A stretch of 64,000 nt of DNA from Osmia lignaria lignaria (taxonomy: Eukaryota; Arthropoda; Insecta; Hymenoptera; Megachilidae). Positions 54,801 to 60,960 of the stretch are shown piece by piece. The stretch is from contig NC_135037.1 in assembly GCF_051020975.1 (NCBI RefSeq), forward strand, positions 620,001 to 684,000, written 5' to 3'. The notes under the pieces were generated by a model that was not told where the DNA came from, did not search any database, and saw only the letters and a program-made list of their open reading frames with translations. The number at the start of each line of letters is the position of its first letter. The first letter of the stretch is position 1. Made by a program: the position numbers and the translations under genes.

Positions 54801-56531
54801 GACGATTCCAGCACGCCGTCAGGAGATCATCAAGATGACCGAACAGCTGATCGAGAGCATCAACATCGGCGATTTCGAGGCGTACACGTAAGTGACACGA
54901 CTCAATCAACAATCCATTTTCTTTTTTTTTTTATCAAATAGAATCACAGAATATTGAATTTTTTTGTAAACATATTAAAAATACAATTTTTTCGATAATT
55001 CATTTAATTAGTCGACCTTTAAACTAGAAATTTGCCCAGGCAAAAATAACGTAGTTGAGGTGGATAGTTTAATCAGCATAGTAATGTTTACCCAGGAGAA
55101 AATATGAATGTCGACTTGGAATTTTGATGGAATGATACTCTTTCCCCTATGAATATAAATTTCGGTTCGATGCTAATCAAGTCACGGGAGAATTTCGAAT
55201 TCACCTGTTTTCTAATGACGTTTGCATTTCCAGGAAAATTTGTGATCCACATCTGACCGCGTTCGAGCCAGAGGCTCTAGGTAATTTAGTCGAGGGAATG
55301 GATTTCCACAAATTTTACTTTGATAATGGTAATTATGACTCATTTGCATCACCGATTAATCGTAAACGCCGCACTATTGTGCTTACGTTTGATGGTTTTT
55401 AGTTTCGTTGCTACTGCATGCCGTGCCAGTCTCTACGCGAATTACTTTTTTAATATTTATCCCAGTTTGTGCATTCTTAGTTGCAACCGCTTGAAATTCA
55501 ACATCGATACGCTTCTTATTGCACTTTCGATCAATTTATGAATTTTAATCCTTACAGGGGCTGAACCTATTTAAAATACTAATATCATTTTTCTTGCATT
55601 TATTATTATCTCTTGAAGGTGTTAAATTTTGGAATTTCTGTTTGTCACTAAAAGAGTTAATAACAATTTAATAATCTGAAATGCACGAAATTACAGAAAA
55701 GATTCGCGAGTGAAAAAGATTCGATGCTGCTTCTCCTTTGTACGATTTTTTCCCCTTTCATGCCTATTAAATGCTACGAGAAGCTGTTGGAAACGTTTCT
55801 CTCGCTTCGTTTTACATTTATCGCGAAGAAAGCTCTCTTTCTGCGCTGCACAGACCCACGAATAACGAGTATTTTCCTTTTCAAACAAATCTATAAGCAG
55901 TCCTGGGGAAAAACTGCAAAGCCGTCAACACGACGATCCTGAATCCTCATGTGCACCTTCTGGGCGAGGACGCAGCGTGCATCGCGTATGTCAGGTTGAC
56001 ACAGTACATGGACAAGTAAGTTTTATTTTTATTCAAGAGATAAATGTAAAATTCCAATATACCAGTATTACTATCTTGGTTAATTTAAACTCTTCGATTG
56101 TCATTGACTGACACCTATGTTTCAGTTACCCTTCGACTTTCATAAAAATCCATCAATCGTATTAAATTGTAAATTTCTAATTAAAAATATTTGTAGTTGG
56201 ATTTTAGAATTATATAAATATAAATAATAGACACTATTAAGTTTCCCTAGATTTTCCCAAAATACGGCGCAAGTTTCATCCCTTAACTTTACCGTTGTCT
56301 AAAATAGGTAATCCTAAATTACACCGGACCCTATACATATGTATATAGGCCACATCGTTTAGGAGAAAATTTAATGAAGATCTGATGGAATATTTCAGAC
56401 AAGGGGTAGCACACACTCATCAGAGCGAGGAGAGCCGCGTGTGGCACAAGAGGGACAACAAATGGCAAAACGTGCATTTCCACCGAAGCGCGGTAACAGG
56501 TCCGTCGCCGTTCTCCTTCAACCACAAGTAA
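796..56531 (+). CDS. CaMKII: CaMKII gene (3' part, 15 constitutive coding exons)
   Basis: Calcium/calmodulin-dependent serine/threonine kinase II, a synaptic and muscle kinase that assembles into holoenzymes. Exons: 796-855, 15048-15102, 15541-15679, 16443-16545, 18455-18633, 19925-20047, 20185-20268, 24897-24939, 33139-33228, 41564-41620, 53154-53216, 54812-54887, 55234-55328, 55901-56015, 56399-56531. All have AG/GT borders and compatible phases, giving one uninterrupted frame of about 470 residues. Visible landmarks are the catalytic loop HRDLK, the DFG motif, PGYLSPE, the autophosphorylation motif RQET, the basic calmodulin-binding segment with the inhibitory TT pair, a spliced linker, and a hub domain with DPHLTAFEPEALGNLVEG and HFHRS. 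The glycine loop and ATP lysine lie before the window. No frameshift or premature stop is seen. The identity is certain from the protein; the exact transcript set is not. Confidence 0.97.
2085..2968. mobile_element. ~0.88-kb element with short terminal inverted repeats
   Basis: The left end at 2085-2106 and the right end at 2945-2968 are inverted copies of AAGGGGGGAACCTCATGTAAA, imperfect by a base or two. The interior is AT-rich and non-coding on the plus strand. On the minus strand, 2643-2818 is an open frame of about 58 codons without ATG that encodes an acidic peptide (SEEEKTAELQLFEEEEDLL); it could be a transposase relic or chance. The right end abuts a dispersed-repeat copy at 2970. Confidence 0.55.
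2970..3008 (+). repeat. Dispersed ~44-bp repeat, third copy
   Basis: Begins GTACCGTGCG, like the copies at 262 and 24752, and continues with a diverged GACTCTTCGGACGAATCTT. It lies directly beside the inverted-repeat end at 2968. Confidence 0.45.
4498..4555 (-). other. tRNA-like fragment (B box)
   Basis: The minus strand contains GGTTCGATTCCC, a perfect RNA polymerase III B-box/T-arm core, with a G-rich stem on one side and CCCTC on the other. An AGTTGGT that could be a D-loop lies upstream. No full cloverleaf can be folded, so this is a decayed tRNA or a SINE head rather than a working tRNA gene. Confidence 0.3.
7151..7803. mobile_element. Element with ~110-bp terminal inverted repeats
   Basis: The left arm (about 7151-7262) and right arm (about 7687-7803) are near-perfect inverted copies, including CAACCAAACTTCGGATTTAT and GAGGGACGAGAAATCGAATG. 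Outer ends read AGTATATG. The interior holds a telomere-like tract and GC-rich hairpin-forming sequence (GCGCCCTTTAGCGC near 7507). No protein is encoded. Confidence 0.65.
7277..7330 (+). repeat. Interstitial telomere-like TTAGG/TTAGGG tract
   Basis: About nine units of TTAGG, TTAGGG and TTTAGG variants in a row. TTAGG is the ancestral insect telomere repeat. The tract lies inside an inverted-repeat element, so it was more likely brought by that element than left by a chromosome fusion or break repair. Confidence 0.7.
7798..8130. repeat. Long near-perfect hairpin (~145-bp arms)
   Basis: The left arm (about 7798-7945) and right arm (about 7986-8130) are inverted copies, for example GTTAACAATAATA at one end and TATTATTGTTAAC at the other. 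The loop is about 40 bases and contains CCTGCATATGCAGG. Both this hairpin and the preceding element carry AGTATATG/CATATACT ends, so the two probably form one composite foldback. Confidence 0.65.
8142..8180. repeat. TA-rich simple repeat
   Basis: Alternating TATATG and TATATA units immediately beside the right end of the hairpin element. Confidence 0.6.
9202..9590 (+). repeat. Tandem ~141-bp repeat, about 2.7 copies
   Basis: Units begin at about 9202, 9344 and 9485, each with CGTTTGTACCCGTTTGTACC or a close variant, then GGGGTTGGTTTGTACCGATT and GGGTAACTTCGTCATTTTTG. One inverted copy of the unit lies at about 10021-10135. Likely a subterminal array of a DNA transposon. Confidence 0.6.
15048..15102 (+). 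CDS. CaMKII: CaMKII exon: beta strands near the hinge
   Basis: A 55-nt exon, phase 1 in and phase 2 out, encoding (V)RLHDSIQEENYHYLVFD(L). This is the stretch leading to the hinge between lobes. Acceptor TTACAG, donor TT|GTAAGT. Confidence 0.95.
15103..15540 (+). other. CaMKII intron, 438 nt
   Basis: AT-rich spacer between GTAAGT at 15103 and the acceptor at 15539-15540. I see nothing else in it. Confidence 0.85.
15541..15679 (+). CDS. CaMKII: CaMKII exon: hinge to catalytic loop
   Basis: A 139-nt exon encoding (L)VTGGELFEDIVAREFYSEADASH and onward to VVHRDLK. VTGGELFE is the hinge and substrate-entry region. In HRDLK the aspartate is the catalytic base and the lysine contacts ATP phosphate. 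The acceptor AACAG is short of pyrimidines; the donor is AAA|GTACGT. Confidence 0.97.
15680..16442 (+). other. CaMKII intron, 763 nt
   Basis: Non-coding, with a short GTGTGT run near 16309-16322 and the acceptor TTGCAG at 16437-16442. No other feature is seen. Confidence 0.8.
16443..16545 (+). CDS. CaMKII: CaMKII exon: DFG and start of the activation segment
   Basis: A 103-nt exon, phase 0 in and phase 1 out, encoding PENLLLASKAKGAAVKLADF then GLAIEVQGEAQAWF(G). The DFG aspartate binds magnesium; the activation segment follows. Flies have GDHQAWF where this gene has GEAQAWF. Donor G|GTAAGT. Confidence 0.97.
16546..18454 (+). other. CaMKII intron, 1.9 kb, with a MITE-like element
   Basis: Contains an inverted-repeat element at 17369-17692 and is otherwise AT-rich. 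The acceptor at 18453-18454 lacks a clear pyrimidine tract (GATCGGTTGGATAG). Confidence 0.75.
17369..17692. mobile_element. MITE-like inverted-repeat element, ~324 bp
   Basis: Ends read GTACAGGATGTTTCTAAAA on the left and, in reverse complement, GTACCGTGTGTTTCTAAAA on the right. A second inverted pair lies inside, CTGAAAGTTTTGAGAAT at 17430-17446 against ATTCTCAAAACTTTCAG at 17556-17572. It is non-coding. The internal motif also occurs alone near 31364. Confidence 0.55.
18455..18633 (+). CDS. CaMKII: CaMKII exon: activation segment and C-lobe
   Basis: A 179-nt exon, phase 1 in and phase 0 out, encoding (G)FAGTPGYLSPEVLKKEPYGK, then [20 protein letters not shown] and FWDEDQHRLYAQIKAGSYD. SPE is the APE-like end of the activation segment and DIWACGV the helix-F aspartate region. 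Skipping it would shift the frame. Confidence 0.97.
18634..19924 (+). other. CaMKII intron, 1.3 kb, with a large foldback
   Basis: More than half is the foldback at 18991-19740, which ends about 185 nt before the next exon. No coding sequence is seen. Confidence 0.8.
18991..19740. mobile_element. Foldback element with four tRNA-like segments
   Basis: The left arm (about 18991-19305) and right arm (about 19431-19740) are highly similar inverted copies, from CAAGGAGAACTATCCAAGTG to CACTTGGGTAGTTCCCCTTG. Each arm carries a tRNA-like tail whose T-arm core is GGTTCAAATCC (plus strand about 19161-19206, minus about 19524-19575). The ~125-bp centre holds a second, more diverged inverted pair (minus about 19318-19375, plus about 19383-19420). 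Poly-A/T runs of 10-20 bases separate them. This suggests a tRNA-derived SINE inserted head to head, or a foldback that captured tRNA sequence. No intact cloverleaf is seen. Confidence 0.6.
19925..20047 (+). CDS. CaMKII: CaMKII exon: C-lobe helices
   Basis: A 123-nt exon, phase 0 both ends, encoding YPSPEWDTVTPEAKNLINQM, then LTVNPSKRITASEALKHPWI and C. The conserved arginine of KRIT and the HPWI motif close the kinase fold. Donor TGC|GTAAGT. Confidence 0.97.
20185..20268 (+). CDS. CaMKII: CaMKII exon: autoregulatory segment
   Basis: An 84-nt exon, phase 0 both ends, encoding QRERVASVVHRQETVDCLKK then FNARRKLK. The threonine of RQET is the residue known in this family (Thr286/287) whose autophosphorylation makes the kinase calcium-independent. 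KKFNARRKLK begins the calmodulin-binding helix. Acceptor TTTCAG, donor AAG|GTAAGT. Confidence 0.97.
23860..23892 (+). repeat. (TTCG)n microsatellite
   Basis: About eight perfect GTTC units in a row. Confidence 0.9.
24752..24796 (+). repeat. Dispersed ~44-bp repeat, fourth copy
   Basis: GTACCGTGCGTCGTCGACTT followed by TCCTGACGGATCCTTGACCAT, matching the copies at 85, 262 and 2970. Confidence 0.5.
24897..24939 (+). CDS. CaMKII: CaMKII exon: end of the calmodulin-binding helix
   Basis: A 43-nt exon, phase 0 in and phase 1 out, encoding VAILTTMLATRNFS plus the first base of a serine codon. The TT pair corresponds to the inhibitory Thr305/306 sites of the family. The fly protein has G where this gene has V at the exon start. 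A second perfect donor lies 18 nt downstream (GT at 24958). Confidence 0.95.
24940..24957 (+). CDS. CaMKII: Optional 18-nt exon extension
   Basis: CA|GTAAGT at 24940 and CAGG|GTAAGT at 24958 are both near-ideal donors and keep the same phase. Using the second adds six residues, so the protein reads NFS-SKYDAQ-GRS instead of NFS-SRS. This is predicted from sequence only. Confidence 0.5.
24958..33138 (+). other. CaMKII intron, 8.2 kb
   Basis: AT-rich with poly-pyrimidine tracts. It holds a small terminal-inverted-repeat element at 29481-29595. I see no other exon, RNA gene or structured element, apart from a stray copy of CTGAAAGTTTTGAGAAT near 31364. Confidence 0.7.
29481..29595. mobile_element. 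Small MITE, ~115 bp
   Basis: The left end is ACAGGGTGTCGAAAAAGTTG. The right end in reverse complement is CACAGGGTGTTCACGAAAGT. A short TA run lies in the middle. The CAGGGTGT terminus is common among small insect DNA elements; the class is not certain. Confidence 0.6.
33139..33228 (+). CDS. CaMKII: CaMKII exon: linker, first constitutive part
   Basis: A 90-nt exon, phase 1 both ends, encoding (S)RSIITKKGDGSQVKESTDSS then TTIEDDDVK. Fly and vertebrate proteins share the ESTDSS-TT-EDDD core, which marks this as the conserved linker exon. An internal CAG|GTGAAG looks like a donor but would leave the wrong phase. Confidence 0.95.
33229..41563 (+). other. CaMKII intron, 8.3 kb
   Basis: AT-rich. 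It contains an inverted-repeat pair around 38284-38483 and poly-T tracts (39949-39976, 41468-41492). A 108-codon minus-strand frame at 33269-33595 is not recognisable and could be chance. Confidence 0.7.
38284..38483. repeat. 200-bp inverted-repeat unit
   Basis: ATATACCACAGTTCACCAGA at 38284-38303 is matched, with one or two changes, by the inverse TCTGGTGAACTGCGGTATAG at 38462-38481. The interior is GC-richer than its surroundings (GATTGGCGATACTCCC). Possibly a MITE or a structured RNA; unrecognised. Confidence 0.4.
41564..41620 (+). CDS. CaMKII: CaMKII exon: linker, second part
   Basis: A 57-nt exon, phase 1 both ends, encoding (E)DKKGGVDRSSTVIAKEPE. It aligns with the fly linker EDKKGTVDRSTTVVSKEPE. 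Because it is symmetrical it could be skipped without frameshift. Donor G|GTAAAC. Confidence 0.93.
42354..42521 (+). CDS. Unrecognised 55-codon open frame in a GC-rich patch
   Basis: Starts ATG and encodes a charged, helix-like peptide (MLIGRKREEQVISEEVF at the start, ending HPVCSSFR). It lies in a patch with higher GC than the intron around it, and the opposite strand is open too. No family is recognised, and no splice sites join it to CaMKII. It may be a gene relic or chance. Confidence 0.15.
   Translation: MLIGRKREEQVISEEVFSMARRDRKQVANRRSQLHEGLNDELRAELLHPVCSSFR
44871..44973 (+). repeat. (GAA)n purine tract
   Basis: About 20 perfect GAA/AAG units, then interrupted GGA/AAA purine units. 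It lies just upstream of the candidate alternative first exon. Long poly-Arg, poly-Glu and poly-Phe open frames here come from the repeat and are not evidence of coding. Confidence 0.9.
45038..45089 (+). CDS. CaMKII: Candidate alternative first exon for a hub-only product
   Basis: ATG followed by 16 codons (MSAAAGLPCSSKQPDNH) and then a strong phase-1 donor, CACG|GTGAGC. Phase 1 is exactly what the next constitutive exon (53154) and the candidate cassettes need. Transcription starting here would make linker plus hub domain without kinase, as vertebrate alpha-KAP does from an intronic promoter. The same frame is open upstream through the GAA tract, so an internal-exon role is not excluded. A TATAAAT lies at 44996-45002 but is only 36 nt before the ATG. 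Confidence 0.35.
46661..46810 (+). CDS. CaMKII: Candidate 150-nt cassette exon (linker)
   Basis: Open in phase 1, ending at donor CAAG|GTAAAT, length a multiple of three. Upstream is a pyrimidine-rich stretch, a good branch-point motif CTAAT at 46628-46632, and the acceptor AAAG at 46657-46660 with no earlier AG after the branch point; a stop codon just upstream (46633-46635) bounds the frame. It encodes (G)PASQGTPPNSPAAVSAFSR and then a Gln/Asn/Gly-rich stretch ending LLQGAQ. It has two proline-directed sites (TP, SP) and resembles the long Pro/Ser linkers of other CaMKII isoforms in style. Confidence 0.55.
48937..48970 (+). repeat. Short tandem repeat GTGAATGAAAT x3
   Basis: Three consecutive 11-bp units, followed by a GCAAT run near 48991-49006. 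Confidence 0.8.
49142..49282 (+). CDS. CaMKII: Candidate 141-nt cassette exon (Ser/Asn-rich linker)
   Basis: Phase 1 both ends. Acceptor GTGCAG, donor A|GTAACG, with an alternative donor G|GTCTGT six bases later in the same phase. It encodes (G)SGSSSGSSSNSQNSQTGASP, then SSPAAVYIGNNNAATPIASS and RRYDSA. The SPAAV motif also occurs in the cassette at 46661, and joining the two gives a continuous low-complexity linker. RRYDS fits the R-x-x-S consensus of CaMKII itself. Predicted only. Confidence 0.5.
50669..50743 (+). CDS. CaMKII: Weak candidate 75-nt cassette exon
   Basis: Phase 1 both ends, acceptor TATCAG, strong donor GACG|GTAAGA. It encodes (E)PDVRRNIGAGYVQLGLVECN then EPED. The pyrimidine tract before the acceptor is poor and the open frame is only about 33 codons, so chance is a real alternative. 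Confidence 0.25.
51763..51841 (+). repeat. (ATT)n microsatellite
   Basis: About 26 ATT units with one interruption near 51829. Confidence 0.9.
53154..53216 (+). CDS. CaMKII: CaMKII exon: linker, last part
   Basis: A 63-nt exon, phase 1 both ends, encoding (E)IRIVCPIKTCSQLSTNSQCS. It corresponds to the fly segment DIRILCPAKTYQQNIGNSQCS. Acceptor TTGTAG, donor CAG|GTAACA. Confidence 0.93.
53217..54811 (+). other. CaMKII intron, 1.6 kb
   Basis: Starts with a CT-rich simple repeat (53229-53312). A GC-richer patch at 53880-54290 is open in several frames on both strands but has no compatible splice pair that I can find. The acceptor at 54811 is GATTCCAG. Confidence 0.75.
53229..53312 (+). repeat. 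(CT)n-rich simple repeat
   Basis: Runs of TCTCTC broken by short CA and TTTC stretches, directly after the exon donor. Confidence 0.85.
54812..54887 (+). CDS. CaMKII: CaMKII exon: start of the hub domain
   Basis: A 76-nt exon, phase 1 in and phase 2 out, encoding (A)RRQEIIKMTEQLIESINIGD then FEAYT. This helix begins the association domain that builds the multimeric holoenzyme. Donor AC|GTAAGT. Confidence 0.96.
54888..55233 (+). other. CaMKII intron, 346 nt
   Basis: AT-rich, ending TTTGCATTTCCAG. Nothing else is seen. Confidence 0.85.
55234..55328 (+). CDS. CaMKII: CaMKII exon: hub domain core
   Basis: A 95-nt exon encoding (T)KICDPHLTAFEPEALGNLVE then GMDFHKFYFDN. EPEALGNLVEG is a hallmark of the CaMKII association domain. 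An internal CTAG|GTAATT resembles a donor but the frame reads straight through it. Confidence 0.97.
55329..55900 (+). other. CaMKII intron, 572 nt
   Basis: Non-coding. The acceptor at 55899-55900 (ATAAGCAG) is weak in pyrimidines. Nothing else is seen. Confidence 0.8.
55901..56015 (+). CDS. CaMKII: CaMKII exon: hub domain beta sheet
   Basis: A 115-nt exon encoding (V)LGKNCKAVNTTILNPHVHLL then GEDAACIAYVRLTQYMD(K). TTILNPHVHL and ACIAY are conserved hub strands. Donor AA|GTAAGT. Confidence 0.97.
56016..56398 (+). other. CaMKII intron, 383 nt
   Basis: AT-rich, with acceptor ATTTCAG at 56392-56398. Nothing else is seen. Confidence 0.85.
56399..56531 (+). CDS. CaMKII: CaMKII last coding exon
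   Basis: Encodes (K)QGVAHTHQSEESRVWHKRDN, then KWQNVHFHRSAVTGPSPFSF, NHK and TAA at 56529-56531. HFHRS is the conserved hub end; the VTGPSPFSFNHK tail differs from the fly tail. A GTAACAG inside the exon at 56491 could serve as an alternative donor to a further 3' exon, but none is obvious downstream. Confidence 0.93.
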
Positions 56532-57860
56532 ATTGCGATCTATGATAATAGATAAACGTGGGAGGATGTAGAAGCAAAAGAACAAGAGGAAGAAGAAGGG
56601 CCGATGTGTCGGTGGACGCTCGTCGCCTTGACACTTGGAGCGAACGAAACCGTGCAACAACACCTTAAACAACACACATATACACACGAACATAAACCTA
56701 CACTCGCAGAGAAGCTATCAGACTACAACCTTTCAATCGGATAAATAGATAAATACATAATGCAGGCGTGTATCTATTTATTTATTTATTTATCGTAACA
56801 CGTACACACTTAGTATTATAAGCGCGACAAAAGGAGAGATGGTGTAAGGAAGGCCGCGATAGTGTCGGAATAAAGAAAATTCGACGTTTTTTAAAATCGC
56901 GAACGGTACCTGCTCAGCGTACTTACCACGAGATATCGCGCTCCGTGCCGCAGCATCGACGAGAGGACGATTTCCGGTGAAGAGAAGAAGGAAACCTAGA
57001 CAAACTTGTTTGCTCTTCATGAATTAATAAAAGAACGAAGACGTATAGAGCGATGGAAGAAATTAAACAGAGTATACTCGAGGGAAGTTTTAGTAATGTT
57101 CAAGTTTTAGAACGAAGATATCAGAGAAAGAAACAACAATGAGTCGAGAAAGAAAATGTAGTCATGAAATTTGAAAAGAAGAAGCTTGTACTAAGTTCAA
57201 TCTTGAGGATCGTATCGGAGAGAAAAATTAAATGAAAAATAAGAGAAAGAGTGAAATGTTCCGATCGCATCGATGCTGGACATCGAGGGGGTCAGCGGTG
57301 AACGTCGGTTGTAATCAAGGAAAAAAGAGCGGAAGTTGAAGTGTGCACGGAAGAAGGGAAGTGGCGATGCGGTGGTTACGACCATCGAGAAAGATGGCTC
57401 CGGCACGTCGGCAACCACGTATTTAGCTCGTAACGATAGTCGCTGTACAGAACAATCTTCCATTGTAACTTTCTTCTTCGAATTTTCGTTCTCGTCTCTC
57501 GCTACGACGAATCCCATGTAGATTCGCGCGTGTGCGCTCACACACACACACCCACACATACACACCCACGCCCACTTGAACACTACATACAATCGCTAGA
57601 TATTGTTCCAATAACAAGAGTTTGAAAATAATGGATCTGTTAATTTTTATTTAATATATATGTTACATATATGTATACATTCCAAAATTCATCAAGATTA
57701 AAATGATTAAATTCAATGAATATTTTGTGAAGCTATTGAGAATTGATTTAAAAATCGATGCTTAAAATTGATACATTGATAATTTTGAGTAAATAAGCAC
57801 CAGAATGAGCTGGAAACGAAACTTCTTCCTGAGAATAGAATGTTGCAACAGCTACACACA

Positions 57861-57952
57861 TAGAGTGGATGAAAAAAGTATTGACACACATATGATTCTA
57901 TCAATAATCTTTATTGTTCTCGCAGAAGTCGATACTTTTTTGATTCACGTAC
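57861..57952. mobile_element. Tiny Tc1/mariner-type MITE
   Basis: The left end GTGGATGAAAAAAGTATTGA and the right end, in reverse complement GTGAATCAAAAAAGTATCGA, are inverted copies. TA dinucleotides flank both sides. The GAAAAAAGTAT terminus resembles Tc1/mariner-like ends. Confidence 0.5.
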
Positions 57953-58884
57953 ACATGTACACGTATAAATAAGAGGATACGCGCGATTGTCCGAGAGGGA
58001 GAGAAGAGCGATGTTTAAACGTTGTTACCTCATCGTCGTAAGGCAATTTCGCGACTAGCGAAATCCATTTAATTTCACCAGTCGATCGTCGAGTCCCCTA
58101 GAGCACATGGTCGAACAGGGAGAAATTGCAGTTAGACCTAGAAGAAAGTACAGAAACCGAGGGTAATGAAAATGAAATCAGAGATGTAACGAAGGGCTAC
58201 GTTCACTGAGGCGGATGGATAAAGAAAGGAAGACGAAGAGGAACAGAGATCCACTTCGGACGTACGTCGGATATAAAAATGAAGAGGGACAAGTGAAGTA
58301 GATTTAGATTAGAAATTAGCGGGGAACTTGGGTGATCTACGATTGAACACTTTCTTCGTCGAATTTAAATCTTCATTAAATGATAGGGAGAAGGAAGCAC
58401 GATGGATCTTTCTACACGTTCGTACATCCTCTATTAATTACTAGATACGACTTTACGAGAGTATAAACAAGATTATCTAGAAAAAGAGATACCAATGCAT
58501 GTTCGGCGGTGGGGACAAGGATGGATTAAACGAAAGAAAAGAAGAAAGGGTGCGAAGCGAAGAGGGGTCTCCATCCGCGAGAATATCGAAGGAACATTTT
58601 TATTTATATATATATATATATGTTACAATATGTATAGGGGCGCGCTCGCGTGCATTCGCGCGAAAATGATGCACGCGCGTTTCTAGCGTTCTCGAACCGG
58701 GACTTCTTGAAGAGTTTACCGCGGTTCCGAGAAGTCTGCGGGAGTCGCGGATCCGATTTTAGTGGATAATCTTCTATTTTAGTATCTCTCTACTTTCTAC
58801 TCGGATATGTTAGGCAAACGTGGATTGCGTTTCACGTTTCACGTTTCAGATTAATGAAAGAGTGTTCCATTTTACGTTGATTCG

Positions 58885-59185
58885 TAGTTTGCGTTTTAGT
58901 ATCTTGCGGTTCTTGTATCTCATGAACGTAGAATCGCGAATTTAGTACCTTCGAGATACTAGTATCTCGCGATTTTTGTGTACCACGAGCGTAATCTTGC
59001 GACTTCTAGTATCTGTTCGGTGTAACGCTGCGAGTCTAGTATCAACAGAATTCCACAGTTTTGTGATACCAGTATTCTCACAAATGTAATACTGCGATTC
59101 TAATATCTTGAGAGTATTTCGCGGTTTTAATATCTCGTGTATGTGATTTCGCGATTCTAGTATCTCATGAGAGTAACCTCGCGAT
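58885..59185 (+). repeat. Degenerate minisatellite in the 3' region
   Basis: The phrase CTAGTATCTCGCGATT, or variants, recurs at about 58897, 58969, 59018, 59038, 59099, 59135 and 59158, with irregular spacing of roughly 20-70 bases. GTATCTC alternates with CGCGATT. Confidence 0.5.
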
Positions 59186-60922
59186 TAGATTGATTTCGAA
59201 TGAGGAACGGAGCGGATTTGAGCGGTTCCCGCGACTTTGCTTCCGCGAAAACGCGCGTACACGTGTGTGTAGGCGCACGTGCACGTCCCGAAACCTACCG
59301 CGTATGTATATTGATACACAGATAGCAAAAGGGAGTGGAAGACGACGATGATAATGATGGTGAATATGATGAAACGATTTAATATATTGCAGATACTATA
59401 TTATAAATATAAATATAAACATAAATTAAAAACTTAAGGAATAGTTATTTCTACTACTCTAACTTCGTCGCTTCTACGTGTGATTGTTGTATAAAACAAA
59501 CAAAAAATAACAAAAAATACGATTATTGATTTATTATCATTGTTATTACACGATTATCATTACACGTTACGACTACTACTATTACTATAATTAATTAATT
59601 ATTATTATTATTGCCGAGCGAAAGCAGTCTAGGGAGAACACGAGAGTTGTTGAAAGAAAGAAATTTAAAGATGAATAATAGAAAAAAAAAAAGAGAGAAA
59701 CGTTGAGAGAATGAGAGTGAGAGAGAATAATAAAGAATTATTGTAAGATCTACGATGATCTTTTTTTTCCTACGATACGAAAGAAATAGAGGAAAACAAA
59801 GTATTCTGAATGGATGTACGAATGTATAATATCTGAAAACAGACACAGACAAGATACCGAAAAAGGAAAGAAGCATATGTAACGAGCCAAAAGTAGAAAA
59901 CAAGAGAAAAATGTTGATAGCACGTAACGATCTTTATTCTACACATTTATAAATACGAGTTTACGAACGTTAAAGTGGGTCAGAAAAAGAGCAGTTTCTA
60001 AATACCCTATCTGAATTGATGAAGAAACGAAAAGTTGAAACAGTCTTGAGATTCTTATTAAAAGAAATTGAAATGACAAAAAAGAAAAGGTAGTATAAGA
60101 GAGGAAAAAAGAAGAAATAAGAAGATAAAAGAGTGATTGTTGAAAAAAGGGACGTGTCCCGCTTGGCCACGTCGGATTTTGCTGAAAGTTGTTGTTCCCA
60201 TTGAATACCATTCTCTATTGTCTCTTTTGTTAGTGTACACTCTTGTAGCTTGTAACGTACGTTTAGCGTGTAATAGCGTTAATTAATCAACAGTCTACGA
60301 GGTTGTTCTCTCACATTCCGTACAAGTCTACCGAAATTTATCTAATCGTTGCTGTCCATTGGCGATACCCTTCTCGTTACCAATATTTCGTTGCTGTTCC
60401 GTAAAGTTTTTCATTTTCTATCGTGTTAAGTTATTTGTTGAATCGAAAATGAAAGAGAGTTCAAGCCATTTTATGCCATGCACTTCTTCGATTTGTTATT
60501 TGTTAACCATTGTTCATGCGTTTGTTGAAATGTTCTTCCTAATCAGATTGAACCCTTTTCGATCTGTTATATGTATGTCGCCATGTAATATTTGTTACAA
60601 CGCGCTCAGCTCATCTGAAGATACTATTTTTTTTTTATTTATTCGTCGTCTCGCAGTTTGGAATCGAATTTAACACTTTGATGGTCGTTGTTAAATATTT
60701 TAATATTTATTTAATTTATACCTCGCGATTTAAAAGTAAATTTTATTTCTTTTATCTATTATACGCTGATTTTCATTTGAAATATAATATGGCAATTTTG
60801 TGATGTAAATTATAAAAGCTTCCAAACATAATATTTTGAAAGTGAAAAGAAATCTAAAATTAAATACCCTCAAAGTGTTAATTGGTGTACCTTTCGTCAC
60901 ATTGTCATCCCTCGTTGCAGCA

Positions 60923-60936
60923 AATAAAAAAATAAA
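60923..60936 (+). terminator. Candidate polyadenylation signals
   Basis: Two AATAAA hexamers at 60923 and 60931, followed within 20 bases by the GU-rich GAGTGTCGTGTTG. This is the best-formed 3'-end signal after the stop codon. AATAAA at 62641 is an alternative. Confidence 0.45.
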
Positions 60937-60960
60937 AGTTCACAGAGTGTCGTGTTGAAA

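Larger units (their letters stand above)
56532..60960 (+). other. Presumed long 3' UTR of CaMKII
   Basis: No coding sequence is seen. It contains AATAAA motifs at 56869 and 57026 without a clear GU-rich follower, a small inverted-repeat element (57861-57952), a TA run (58607-58621), a degenerate minisatellite (about 58885-59185), and the best polyadenylation signal pair at 60923-60936. Long 3' UTRs are known for CaMKII genes and serve dendritic mRNA localisation and local translation. The extent here is inferred. Confidence 0.55.

Noticed and set aside
54484..54912. 142-codon minus-strand frame
   Set aside because: It partly mirrors the hub exon at 54812-54887 on the other strand; a shadow.
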